Origin: Manihot esculenta
Taxonomy: Eukaryota; Streptophyta; Magnoliopsida; Malpighiales; Euphorbiaceae
Reading direction: 5' to 3'
NCBI RefSeq assembly: GCF_001659605.2
Contig: NC_035171.2
Location: 11,166,614 to 11,230,613, forward strand
DNA: 64,000 nucleotides
Shown here: positions 14,109 to 26,271 of the stretch, in pieces
How positions within the stretch are numbered: position 1 is the first letter of the stretch
Layout of the letters: every line of letters begins with the position of its first letter
The notes under the pieces: generated by a model
The model's input: the letters and a program-made list of their open reading frames with translations, nothing else
Told to the model about the DNA's origin: nothing
Databases searched by the model: none
Position numbers and translations under genes: made by a program

Positions 14109-16352
14109 TGTAACGACCCCAAAATGGACCGTCACCGGCGCTAGGATTCAGGTCGGCTTAAGGCCGCCAGAACCCATAGCAAGCCTGCTATACTCTCTGT
14201 GTACCTGTAAATCTCATACATGATCATACATTTGGTGAAAATAAAAACTCTTTTCTAAACCAAGGCTTAACCTGTGCACTCTGTACTCTGTACTCTGTAC
14301 TCTGTACTCTGTACTCTGTACCCCTGACTAGAGCTTGCTCTAGATGGGTTAACTCATACCTGTTAAGCCTGGTTTTTCACATACAGTAAAACATATTTAC
14401 ATATACAGATCATGTACAAAACAAACATTTCTAAGTCAAGCACATGTCTCACTTTATACACCTATTACATCTCTTTCATAGTACATGTCCACTCTAAGCT
14501 ATTACACATCTCTTTACTCTTCCTGTACTCTGCTGGACTGTCCCTGTACACGGAACCTGCAAAACTGGGGTTAAGGGAGTGGGATGAGCTCTATAGCCCA
14601 GTGAGTAGAACAATAAAACAAGTCATTAACACATGCTCTTATGAAATGCATCAGATCACAGACAATCCACATCAAAGGTAAACCTGTCACCACATAGTCC
14701 CAGTAACTCTGTGCCAGGGCGTAGAATCGAGCACCTGGTCTTCCTATCATATATGTATATGTGTATATAACACCTCTGTACTTACCATTGCCAAGGCGCA
14801 GTCAAAGGCTCCTGGACTTTACTATATACCTGCCAGGGCGTAGTCAAAGGCTCCTGGACTTCTCTATACCTGCCAAGGCGTAGTCAAAGGCTCCTGGACT
14901 TCCTGTCTGAGACTATTGGATCATTCAGTATTCACCCACATAAAAAAATAACGATGCAATGTAGCATATTCGTGGAGTATAATGCAAACAACCTACTATA
15001 TACTCATGATGCATGAACTATGCTGACAACAGTGTATGTCTCAATTAAAAGCATTAAGTTTAGTTCCACTCACCGCTGGCTCTGGACTGACTCTGCAGGC
15101 TCTGAAACCTCTGGAGCAGTACTCACTGCTGCTCTCTCTGGTTCCTCTGGTCTGTACCTATCCAGATAGACTCAAATGAGGGACCAAACTAACTTAAGAA
15201 CAACACTATTAAACTCCCCAAGAATCCCCTTAAACTCACTCTAATATCCATGCAACGCATGCAAAGGAAAGCTGGACAGAACACTTTCGGCGGCAGGTTC
15301 GGCGGCCGAAAGTCCTCTCCAGAGACGAAACTCAACCACCTTCGGCGGCCGAATCTCTACTTTCGGCTGCTGAACCCTTTCGGGGGCAAGTTTCGGAGGC
15401 CAAAAGGCACTCCAGAGACGGAAGTCTCTAACCTTCGGCGGCCGAACTCCCCTCCAGAGCCGAAAGTCCAAAAGGTCGGGGGCAAGCTTGGGCAGCCGAA
15501 GCCACCTCCTCACACCTCCTCAGGGGTTCGGCGGCCGAATGTACCTTCGGCTGCCAAACCTGAGTTCATCAGCAGGGCAGAAACTTGCCCTGCCTCTCAC
15601 CCGATGCACAAAACTCACTCCAACTCAAACACCTCAATTCCTCAACTTGCATACACTTATGTATATGCTCAAAGGGGTTAACAACTACCTTAAGACCCCA
15701 AACACACAACTCAAACAACACAAAAACAAGCTCTATGCACAAAATCATCAAAACCTCTCTTTTTAACCTATTCATGCCACTCTCTCTACAAACCCCATAA
15801 AACCTTCAGAAAACATAAAAACAAGCTCAGGATCTTCACTTACCTCGTGAAAACAAGGAGATGAAGGATCCTAACGTGGAGTTTTGAAGCAACTCTTCTT
15901 CAAACTCTCCAAAAGTCACAACTTTGTATTTTAAGCTCAAAACCTTCAAAAGATCATCAACACTAATCAAATCTGTGCATGATTTAATGAAAACATGAAG
16001 AAATACTCACATAGGACAGGGTCTCACCTCAGAAAGTGAAAGAAAATGGTGATGGTTATCCTTTCAACCGACTGAGGGCCATTTATAGGTGGCTGGCCAG
16101 ACCACCTTCGGCGGCCACACGTGAAACCGAAAGCCATGCATGTTCGGCGGCCGAACCTCAACTTCGGAGGCCGAACCTGGCTTTTCTGCCTTGGTTCATT
16201 TCATTCAAAAACTCATTTCCTTATGCTTAAAACGGAATGAACATATCAAAACATTTGAGAAAAACATAAATCTATCCCGTCTAAAGACTTTCGGCAACCG
16301 GAACTCCATCGGAAAGTAGAATTCCGTTGCTGAACTCTAGCCGGGTATTACA
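14109..16352 (-). repeat. Chromovirus LTR 3 (5' LTR of unit B)
   Basis: 2244 bp from TGTAACGACCC to GGGTATTACA, both family termini intact, so this is the reference LTR of the array. It carries the heptamer array (about 14277-14322), CCAGG...CCTGG repeats (about 14712-14902), TTCGGC palindromes (about 15286-15552), a TATA box at 16081-16087 and the TATA-adjacent near-palindrome at 16088-16106. The bases following it (TAGTT, 16353-16357) should be one half of the array's TSD; the partner is outside the window. Confidence 0.94.
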
Positions 16353-16909
16353 TAGTTGTTTTTGGGAATGGGCCAAGGATGTCTAGCCCCCACTAAAAGA
16401 AAGGCCAGGGGCTTCCAATTACTATTTGCATCTCTCTTGGATTCTTGGAATGCTTGCATGTACCTAGCATCGTCAACACTTTTGGACAAGCTATTTCACG
16501 TCTTGCATTATTTTTGGCCAGTAGTATCCCTATTTGAACGCTTTTTAGGCGATCGCCAAGTGCCTTCATGACTTCTACAGTCACCCTCGTGAATGTCTTT
16601 AAGGATCTTCTGGCCCTCATCTTTCGTTATGCAATGTAGCCACAATTGAGTTGAGGATCTCATGTACAACCAACCATCGATTAATGCATACTTAGAGGGT
16701 TTTCTTATTATCCTTTTAGCCGATAATTCATCGGCCAGCAGATCATCCCGTGTCAAAAACTTGTACACGGGTGTCATCCACTATTCTCCTTCCTCTATGG
16801 GAAAATACTCTTCCTCGTCGGTTGCAGGAGTGTGTAGCTCTTCGAACTGAAATGGTTGAGTCAAATGTTGTTCAACCGCCGCTATTTTGGCCAGAAAATC
16901 GGCCTCTTC
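16353..16909 (-). pseudogene. Tat-like integrase N-terminal region
   Basis: On the minus strand, 16850-16508 encodes the linker after RNase H (DEEEYFPIEEGEWMTP, then VYKFLTRDDLLADELSAKRI) and the H2C2 zinc-binding segment (YALIDGWLYMRS, then ILKDIHEGDCRSHEG). Decayed sequence continues to 16353 with a WPKM-like motif and the start of the catalytic core, where the chromovirus array interrupts it. Stops and frameshifts are present. The first five bases at the array border and the last five before 16910 (TCTTC) are parts of TSDs of later insertions. Confidence 0.82.
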
Positions 16910-19011
16910 TGTAATAACCCGGAAACCGGACCGCTACCGGTGCTAGGATTCAGATCGACTTAAGGTCGTCGGAACTCGTAGCAAGCCTACTATACCTCCC
17001 GTGTACCTGATAAAATCCCATACATGATCATACATTTTCATAAAAATTTAAACTTTTCATATACCAAGCTCGACCTGTGCATGCATCACAAATTGTATAC
17101 ATAAAATCCACACTAGAGCCCCCATCAAATGCCTTAGTATGGTAAACATCACATGCCTCAAGCTTGGTTCAACATAACTCATCATAAAACTTTTATATAA
17201 AAATCATGTTTACAGGGATTTACAAAACATAAACTAGCGCAAAGTACAAATCTAATCCATTACATAGTACATATCCACTTCTATTCTATTACATTAAACT
17301 ATACCAGCCATCTAGCCGACTTCCCAAGCTATTCTTGACCCTGTAAACCTGGGGTTAGGGGAAAGGGATAAGCTACAAGAGTCTAGTGAGCAGAACATAA
17401 AAATAATTTAATAAAAATATGCTCTCATAGAATGCGTCACAACACAAATAATACACATCAAGGATGGACTTGTCACCAGTAACCATCTACATATCCAAAT
17501 AATGTCCGGCCCTCGACGGAGCTCCTCAGGACTTTCTCTTAAACATAGCATAACATGTCCAACTGTGCCAAGGGCGTAGAATGGGTCTCGACCTAGACTT
17601 TCTCTTACATCATGCCAGGGGCATAGAATGGGCATCGACCTGGACTTCCGTATCATATCATATCATATCATATCGTGGGCTAGTGGGTCATCCAACATCC
17701 ATCCACATCAACAGCAAATTATGCAATGCATCACATTCGTGAATTCTAATGCAAACAACCTATTACGTAACATGGCATTCGTGATGTATGAACATGCTTA
17801 AAAGTTGATTACTTTAAAACAATAGATTAGTTTAGTTCTACTAACCTCTGGCTGAAGCCTGACTAAAACTGAAGCAGCGGACTCACTGCTGGCCTCTACG
17901 GTCTCCCAGGTCCGATCCTACACAGATGGACTCCCATGAGGGACCAAACATAGCTAAAACATGACTCCATACAACTCCCCAAAAACCCCCTAAAACATCA
18001 CAAAACATGCATGTAAAACAAGCAAAGGAAGACTGGGCAGAGGACTTTCGGCGGCACCTTCGACAGCCGAAGGTCCTCTACAGATCCGAAAGTCAGGGAC
18101 TTTCGAGGGCGGGTTCGGCGGCCGAAACTCCCTTACAGATCCGAAAGTGCTTACTTTCGGGGGCAGGTTAGGAGGCCAAAGGCTGCCTCCACAGGTAGGT
18201 TCGTCGGCCGAACCTGGGTTCTCTAGAATGGCAGAACCCGATTCTGCCTCAACACTCAGCCACCAAAACTCACCAAACTCATACCTAACTTCTCAAAACA
18301 TGCAAAAACTCACTCCATCAAGCATAAGGGGCATAAAACTAACTTAAACTCCAACAACAATAAGAAGAACATCACATAAGCATACATTCATAAAAAACCC
18401 AACTCAAAACCTATAACATTAGATCTAACCATAACATGCATCTTTAACCCTTAATCCTTTTTAAAACTTACTTAAAACATAGGAAAAGATAAGGATCTAC
18501 ACTTACCTCTTGACAATCTAAGGTAGATGCGACCCAAACTTGTGGTTGAGGAGAAACGGTCTCCCAAACTTTAAAATCTTTGATCCAAGCTCAAAACATC
18601 AAAAACAAGAGAAGACTCATGAAAATTTGAAGGAAAAACATAAAATCATCAAAGGAAGGGCAAGAACTCACCTTTGCCAGAAAATGGAGAGAAAAACTCC
18701 TCCATTTTCGGACTGGAGGCCTCTTATAGGTGGCTGGCCAGACCACCTTTGGGGGCCGAAAGGAGAGCTCCTGTGGCAGCACCATGTTCGGCTGCCGAAC
18801 ATAAGGTTCGGTAGCCTGGGCTTGTCCCTCAAAAACATTTTTCTTTCATTTTAAAACTTAACTAAAAACCAATCAATAAAATCATGAAAAACATTTTGTA
18901 AAAACATATTTTACCCTTCTAAGAGGTTCCGATATCCGAGATTTCCGGATTCCAACGGGGATTCCATCGGAAAGTTGAAATTCCGACACTGGAGTCTAGT
19001 CGGGTATTACA
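16910..19011 (-). repeat. Solo chromovirus LTR in the Tat-like element
   Basis: 2102 bp from TGTAATAACCC to GGGTATTACA, flanked by a perfect 5-bp TSD TCTTC (16905-16909 and 19012-19016). No internal region, polypurine tract or primer site, so it is a solo LTR left by LTR-LTR recombination. It is more diverged from the array LTRs than they are from each other. It contains three CCAGG...CCTGG-type repeats (about 17500-17650), TTCGGC modules (about 18045-18210 and 18710-18800) and a TATA box (TATAAGAG, 18721-18728 on the minus strand). Confidence 0.93.
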
Positions 19012-19285
19012 TCTTCGTTATCACCTCTAACCATCTGGTGAAGCTCGCAGTTGCCCTGCCTATCTTTGATCGTCGCCATTAAGGAGCGAACCTTCTCTTC
19101 GTATTTGACAAGATTTTGTTTTCGGATTTTAAACTGTCTCTAGCACTAATTAACAACTAACTGTGAGTCACTAAAAATAACAGATTTTTGTATACCTATT
19201 TTATTGATGATTTTTAGGGCCATAATCATATTCTCGTAATCGGCTACATTGTTGGGAGCATTAAAAGCGAGTTTTGCAGTGTAGT
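19012..19285 (-). pseudogene. Tat-like RNase H, C-terminal part
   Basis: The minus strand encodes YNYTAKLAFNAPNNVADYE followed by MIMALKIINKIG and IFSDSQLVVN, with the RNase H glutamate (DYE) and second aspartate (FSDSQ). Beyond that the frame decays towards 19012. The first RNase H aspartate is on the far side of the solo LTR, at about 21570. Confidence 0.85.
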
Positions 19286-21501
19286 TGTAACGACCCGAAA
19301 ATCGGACCGCTACCGGCGCTAGGATCCAGATCGGTTTAAGGCCGCCGGGACCCGTAGCAAGCCTGACATATAACCTGTAAACCTGTATAATCCCATACAT
19401 GATCCACAACATACATAAAAATTAAAACTTTTCTTTACATGAACATCAACCAAACTCAACCTGTGCATAAACATTAACATAACATTGATCCCTCTGTGGG
19501 ATCTCATCAGTGCCCCCAAGGGGTGACATAACATACGTTGAGTTGGTTTACATAAACATCGTAAAAATCTCTAAGATCATGTGTTAAAGGGATAGCACAA
19601 TCTATGGTCAAGCACACACTAACATCCATAAACCTCATTACATAACTATACTGTACTTTTACATTACAATTTGATCATGTCCATTGCTAGCTATTACATA
19701 AGCATGACTTCTTTACTCTATCCGGACTCCCGCACTATATTGTACCTGCAAGCCTGGGGGTGAAGGGAGAGGGGTGAGCTAAAAGCCCAGTGAGCAGGAC
19801 TATAAAAACATATTAACACTATGCTCCATGAAATGCATCATAACACAGACAATTCACATAAGGGTTGGGTGAACTTGTCACCAATTAGTCCAAGCTAACA
19901 TGGTGCCAGGCCGTAGCATGGGGTCCTGGTCTTCCTGTCATACATACATTACTTACCATTATTCCAGGGCCTCCTCTGGGCTCCTGGTCTTCGAGTCCAC
20001 AATCGTGCCAGGCCGTAGAATGGGGTCCTGGTCTTTCATTTCCGTGCCAGGCCGTAGAATGGGGTCCTGGTCTTCCTGTCATGGACTAATTGGGTCATCC
20101 AACATTCACCCACATCAACAACACATGATGCAATGCGGCATATTCGTGAAACTAATGCAATCACCCTATTGCATGATCATGATGCATGAAACATGATAAA
20201 ACATTTAATTTAAAAGATTAAGTTTAGTTCCACTCACCTCTGGCTGACTCTGACAACACCGAAGCAGCTGACCTCACTGCTGGGGTCCTCGGTTCCTCGG
20301 GTCTGAACCTACACAGGTGGACTCAAATGAGGGACCAAACATACTTGAACATAACTCTAAAATACTCCCCAAAAACCCCCTAAAACATCATGAAAACATC
20401 ACATAAAAACATGCAAGAAATGGCTGAACAGGGCACTTTCGGCGGCAGGTTCAGCGGCCAAAAGTCCCTCCAGAGCCGAAAGTCAGGCAGGTTCGGCGGC
20501 ACTTTCGGCGGCCGAACCTCCCAGACAGATCCGAAAGTCTTCTTTCGGGGGCAAGCTTCGGCAGCCGAATGCTGCCTCCACAAGGGGGTTCGGCGGCCGA
20601 AACTCCCTTCGGCGGCCGAACCTGGTTTCTGCCAGAAGGGCAGAAACTTGGTTCACATGAACCCCTTGCCTCCCAAAACCTCAAATCATGCATAAATCTC
20701 AACCAAAACATGCATGCAAGTTCCTAGGGGTCTCAAACAGTCATATACCCCAACTACAACACTTCAAACACACACAATCAACACACATTGTTCAAAACAT
20801 CAATATTAACCCATAACTCAACATATAACCTAACATGCCTTTCTACCCATAGATCTTGCATAAAACTTATTTAAAACACATAAGGAGCTTAAGATCGGCT
20901 CTTACCTCTTGAAGATCGAGAGGGAGACGACCTAAACTTGGAGATCCACGAAAATGAGCTCCTGAGTTCCCAAAGCTCCAAAACTTGGTTTAAATGCTCA
21001 AAACGTGCAATGTGAGTTTAAAACTCAAGAAAAATGGAAGAGATTTGGAGGAAGAACACAAGAGTTGCAAAGGGAAGGTCGGAAGCTTGCTGTGGCCGAA
21101 AATGGGAGAAAACTCGTCCATTTCGGCTAAGTGCCCCTTTTATAGGTGGCTGGCCAGGCCACGTTCGGGGGCCGAATGCGCTTCCGCATCCATGCAATGT
21201 TCGGCGGCCGAACTTGACTTTCGGCGGCCGAAACTGGACTTCCCTAACTCATGCTTTCGGGGGCCTAACGTGCCTCCAAAACGCATGCATGTTCGGCGGC
21301 CGAACTTGACTTTCGGCGGCCGAACCTGGGTTTTCCTCCAAAGACTTTTCATGTAAAAACTCATTTAATTTCATACTTAAAATCATAAAACACATTAAAA
21401 CATTTTTATAGAACATGATTCTGCCCTTCTAGAGGTCTTCGGCATCCGAGATTCCACCGGACGGTAGGAATTCCGATACCGGAGTCTAGCCGGGTATTAC
21501 A
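19286..21501 (-). repeat. Solo chromovirus LTR inside Tat-like RNase H
   Basis: 2216 bp from TGTAACGACCC to GGGTATTACA with a perfect TSD GTAGT (19281-19285 and 21502-21506). It interrupts the RNase H domain between its first aspartate strand and the AxNNVADYE helix. It has four CCAGG...CCTGG repeats (about 19900-20082), dense TTCGGC palindromes (about 20435-20630 and 21165-21330) and a TATAAAAGG box at 21138-21144 on the minus strand. Confidence 0.94.
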
Positions 21502-22827
21502 GTAGTGAAGCTTTATCGTGGTTTGAATCTGTAAGAGGATTCCAATTCCAGAACCCCTAGCTCCACAAGCATCAACCGCCCAAACGTTCACTCCTCAATA
21601 GGCAATTTAATCAATTCCGAAGTCTCTAATAGTGGAGTCATTTCTGCAATAAAATCGGCAATCGCCTAAGCTTTCATGGATTTTCTTGGGACATATATGA
21701 TATCGAAAGCTAACAATATTACTGCGCAGGTGGACAGCCGCCCTGATAGCTCCGGGCCTATGTAAAACCTTTCACAAAAGATAATATGTTCTCACTTATA
21801 TGGTGTGTGACTTAAAGTATGGACATAACTTTGTGGCAGACATCAGGACTGCAAATGCCAATTTCTCAAAAGGAAAGTAGTTCAATTCTGCCCCCCTTCA
21901 ATCCTTGGTTGGCATAATAGACTGAGCTTTGTTCTTTTTTGTCCTCATGGACGAGCATCAAGCTTATAGTTTCCTACGTCAGAGACAAGTATAGAAAGAA
22001 AACCTCACATTTGATGGGTGAGCTTAGCAAAGGGGAAGATAATAAAAATGTTTTCAAATTTTCAAATGCCTTTACGCATTCTTCCCCCAAATAAATTTAT
22101 TTTTGTCTTTTAAGGCTTTAAAAAATGGTAAACACCTCCTCGTCAAGCATGATATAAATTGGTCAAGAGCTGTAACTTGTCCATTCAATTTTTATATATC
22201 ATTTATGGTTTTAGGTGCCACCATATTCTGGATGGCACTAATTTTTTTTGGGTCAGCCTCTACACATCTTTCTACGACTATATACCCTAAAAATTTTATA
22301 GCTTTTAACCCAAAAGTGCACTTTTCAGGATTTAGTTTCATACCTGCTTTATCCAGTACGTCAAAAACCTTTTTAGATGTCTTCTCGACGATCTTCTTAG
22401 AGACGATCTTCTAAGGATCGGCTCTTTACCATCATATCATCCACGTATACCTCGACTGTTGACCCCACCATATCTTTGAAGATGCCTGACACTAGCCTTT
22501 GATAAGTCAACTCTGCATTTTTTAGCCCAAATAGCATCACCTTTTAACAGAAGACTCTGACATTGGTGATAAACGCAGTCTTCTTTGCATCTTCGGCATT
22601 CAGTATGATTTGGTGGTAACCTAAAATTGCAGCTAGAAAAAAAACCACTATATGCCCAAGGTAGAGTCTACTAACGTGTCAATAGATGTGAGTGGATAAT
22701 GATCATTTGGGCATGATTTATTCAAGTCCGTAAAATCCACGCACATCCTCTATTTTCCATTTGCCTTCTTTACCAGCACTATGCTAGTGAGCCATGTAGG
22801 ATACTAGACCTCTTTTATTAAACCTGC
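21502..22827 (-). pseudogene. Tat-like RT C-terminal half to RNase H start
   Basis: Read leftwards from 22827: conserved RT sequence, then AELTYQRLVSGIFKDM and VEVYVDDMMVKS (the YVDD catalytic box, near 22440), then MKLNPEKCTFGLKAIKFLGYIV (near 22300), a connection domain, an AIADFIAEMT motif near 21640, and finally VDACGARGSGIGI with the first RNase H aspartate at about 21570. Multiple stops and frame changes make it unreadable as one frame. It is separated from the RT N-terminus by the Athila-like LTR at 22828-24459. Confidence 0.83.
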
Positions 22828-24459
22828 TGATAGAGCATATTTTAGACCATTTTATCATGATATTATTGATGTTTTTTTACATCTTTTCTGCCTAATTTTA
22901 TGGTTTTGATCTTATTTTGCAGATATTAGGTGTAAAGAGACAATCTGGTGAAAATGCTCTTAAAACTGCCAAAAAGTACCAAATATGAAAAGTGTCAAAA
23001 AAGGAAAGTTTTCAAATAAGGAGAGTTTTTAGATAAGGAAAGTTTCAGATAAGGAAAGTTTTCAAATAAGAAAAGTGCAAAAGCAAAAATAGATAAGAAA
23101 AGCGCAGTCAGAAGATTATTTGAAATTCAAATTGCAAATCTTTCTTACCTCGTTTAAAGATGTGCAGACACCTCAGCAGTCAGATCTTCCTATTTAGGCA
23201 GCAAGATTTCAAGAAGATGCACTTGCCTCTCTTGCATTCAGCATTCAAGATTTAAAATTCAAACGAAGGCTCCACCTAAAAAGGAAAGATTGGACATCAT
23301 ACCTTTCTCTTTGCACAACCCATCCGCGCGCCACCTTCTTTCTGAAGAGCCATCCGCGCGCCTCTTTCCTTCTGAAAGCCTTGTAACGCACCACCTTCCT
23401 TTTCAGACACAACTTGGGCAGCAAGCAGCCTCTTGGGCAGCAAGTAAGGACCTAGGGAAACACTTTCAACTATAAAAAGACACATAAGGAGCCTCCCCAT
23501 ACTTTTTCTATACACCCCTTTAGACACACCTACGGGATTACAAGTGATCACATCTCTTCTTCATCTCTTTCTTTATTTTTTGTTTTGTTTCAGCCATGAG
23601 TGGCTAAAACCTTTTATTCTGGTTGAAGATTGGTTGAAACTTAAGTTGTTTTATGGATTGTGAGATCTGAACATAAGTTGGTTGTCTTTGGCTTGTTCAA
23701 TATTCATACAATTTCATGCTTGATTCTATTATTGCTTTGTTGTTTTGATCAAATTGGCCACTTGATTCTTAATCACAAGGTAATATATTATTAGTTTGGA
23801 TAATTTTAAGTTCGTAATTGCTTGGATTGTTTAAACATAAGAACACTTGGTGTAAAAACTAAGAAAATTATATGATCTAGCAACATCTCATGCGTTTGAG
23901 TAGCTAGGATTGGCTCTCTCTATCTCTTCATGCAATTAACAGTTGTTTTGATGCTTAAGGCCTAAGAACGTTCATTGGCAACTTATTGATTAGTAATTAA
24001 TTAGAGGACGTTCCCTAATTGGTTTATGATTAATGAGAGACATGGTGGTGAGAAGCGTTTTCCATCTCCATAACTAATTTATTGAATCAATCAAAAGAAC
24101 ATAAGTTTCCATGATCAATCCCAACAACTGAAGTGGATCCAATTCTTCAACTAGAGCTTTCTTATTATTGATTTTCTTTTATTTTAATTATTCGCCTTCT
24201 TTTTTTGCTTTCAGTTTTAGATCTCTTAAATCAATCTCAAAACCCCCCCTTTTACTTTCAGTTTATTTGGTTTCAGTTTCATCTCGTTTCAGTGTATTTT
24301 GCTTTCAATTTCTCTTTCAATTAATTCTCTTAGTCTTGTTAAGAAAGATAGATAAGTTTTCAATTCTCTGTGAATTCAATCCGTTACCACTATCTGCAGT
24401 AGTAATATTATTGATAACCGAAAAGGTTATTTTTGACCGGTTTTGACAACCACGAGTCA
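22828..24459. repeat. Solo Athila-like LTR inside Tat-like RT
   Basis: 1632 bp beginning TGATAGAGCATATTTTAG and ending CACGAGTCA, with a perfect TSD CCTGC (22823-22827 and 24460-24464). Start, end and a central motif (CATGAGTGGCTAAA, near 23596) match the LTRs of the Athila-like element at 36816-41561, so it belongs to that lineage although it is clearly diverged. There is no primer site or coding sequence next to it. By its resemblance to the plus-oriented element at 36816 it lies in plus orientation. Confidence 0.87.
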
Positions 24460-24849
24460 CCTGCACTTAACAATTTATTAACCTCCTCCTTAATCACCTG
24501 CTATCTCTCCGGTGCAAATTTTCTTTTCTTCTATTTTACTAGTTTTATTATTTTGCCAATAAATAACTTGTAGGTGATAAGAGTCAGGACTACACTTGTT
24601 ACATCTTCTGGAGACCAAGCAAAATTGGTCATTCTACCTTTTAGTAATTCTATTAAACAATTCTTTATTTCACCATTTAATACAGTTTCGAATTGTACCT
24701 TTTTGTCTATACTTATTTGGACCTCTTCCATTGGGTCTACTGGTTCTAGTTTTATATGAGAATCAGATTTCTCCAGTAAGTCGATGGGCATCGTCACTTT
24801 CTTGAAACTTTTTGTGGATTGTCTATAGCATTCCTGGACTGACTTCTGG
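24460..24849 (-). pseudogene. Tat-like RT N-terminal segment
   Basis: An 88-codon frame at 24797-24531 matches the region just upstream of RT fingers in Tat elements: EEVQISIDKKVQ, EIKNCLIELLKGRMTNFAWSPEDV, with decayed KP.KQKKRKFAPER-type sequence following towards 24465. Upstream, at 24849-24800, is a further conserved stretch that continues the protease-side fragment ending at 54511. The last five bases (TCTGG, 24845-24849) are the TSD of the split solo LTR. Confidence 0.85.
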
Positions 24850-25042
24850 TGTAACGACCCGGAAAACGGACCGCTACCAGTGCTAGGATCCAGATCGACT
24901 TAAGATCGCCGGGACCCGTAGCAAGCCTAACATACATCCTGTCATACCTTATAAATTCCATACATGATCAAACAATTACATAAAAACTTTAAACTTTTTC
25001 ATACACCAAACTTGACCTGTGCATGCACCACAACTCTAAACA
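24850..25042 (-). repeat. Split solo chromovirus LTR, piece 1 of 3
   Basis: Starts with TGTAACGACCC at 24850 after TSD TCTGG (24845-24849); the matching TCTGG is at 54506-54510, 29.6 kb away. The LTR is interrupted here by the CACTA transposon. It resumes at 42642 and, after a second insertion, at 52622. The bases at 25040-25042 (ACA) are the 3-bp TSD of the CACTA element. Confidence 0.93.
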
Positions 25043-25640
25043 CACTACAACATATTACATCTCTAGTTACGATATGTAGCTACAAAAAAAATATTGTGGA
25101 TAATATATTTATTATATTATGGCTAAAAACCTATTGTGGCTAATTTAAACTATTTAGTAACAAAAATGCAACAATTATAACTAATATGTATTTTTTGTTT
25201 TGTTTTATATATAATGTAACTATTTGTTGACTATTTGCCACAATTAATTTTAGCTACAAAGTAATATCATAGCTAATAGATATAATAGCTATAAATTTAA
25301 TTTTTTTTGTAACAATTACTACCATTATAATCACAACACATTAATATTATAGGTAATAATTTTAATAGCCACAAAGCTAATATGATTGTAGTAATAATTA
25401 TTTTATTAGCTACAGTTTATTAGTCATTACAAAAAATTTGTGACAGAAACATAAAAATATTAGTCATGTAATTATGTTTGTCATAACTATTACTAAATCA
25501 TTAGCCACAACATCGTAGCTATATGAATTGTATGAGTACTATGATATTTTAGTTATAATTATCAAAGAGTCATGGAATTAGCTGTCAAATTAGCCATAAT
25601 TTTATAACTACGATAGAATACTATAACTAATAAAATAATT
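25043..25640. repeat. CACTA left terminus and subterminal repeats
   Basis: After the 11-bp terminal inverted repeat the DNA is a dense, AT-rich array of degenerate motifs such as TAGCTAC, TAGCCACAA, TTGTGGCTAA and TTAGTCAT in both orientations. In En/Spm elements subterminal motifs of this sort bind the TNPA-type protein; the motif here is not the maize one. No coding content. Confidence 0.8.
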
Positions 25641-26271
25641 TAGAGAATTACTCTGAGGTCCTCTAGGTATTATATATTGGTTTATCAAGTTCAAAAAATA
25701 TGCTTAGAGGTTCTAAAAAATTTCATATAATATGTTTTTTTTGTCTCTCAATCAATTTTTCTTCTATTGTCCATTTGTTTAGATAGAAAAGTTATTGAGA
25801 ATTATTTTCTAACTTAAAAAGTTACATATTAATGAATCAATTTTAGTTGAAGGATGCTTTTAAATTATGGTAATCTGTGTCAAAATATATCATTGGACGA
25901 AGCAAGTGCACTTATAGTTTAAGAACTGATAATTTATTTTTAATCAACATGGTTTGAGTAGCGACCACAAAAGATACACAAAAATTGAGCACTTGCATTA
26001 TCTTTTAATTTTTCATTCTCAAACTGATTGTTATTTTATAGAGTTAATTTTGCTATTTGGAAATCACAAGATACATATATTAAGAATTTTATGTATATAT
26101 ATTTTCAGCACATAAAACAATTAGATAATAGTGTGGAAAACTTTTTGTCGAATCATTTTTCAAAAATCAAACGATTAGTCTTAGCACATAAAAAATATTA
26201 AAATGTCAGTTTCAAAAAATTCAAACATCATGAATATTTCATTAAAAATAATTAGTATAATTTTTTGGCAT
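25641..26271. other. CACTA interior, no gene seen
   Basis: AT-rich sequence between the subterminal repeats and the captured exon. I see no coding frame or recognisable repeat. Confidence 0.6.

Noticed and set aside
23290..23551. Frames of 61 and 84 codons in the solo Athila-like LTR
   Set aside because: Repeated words (KEGGAR/EPSAR) from a short local repeat in an LTR; not a gene.
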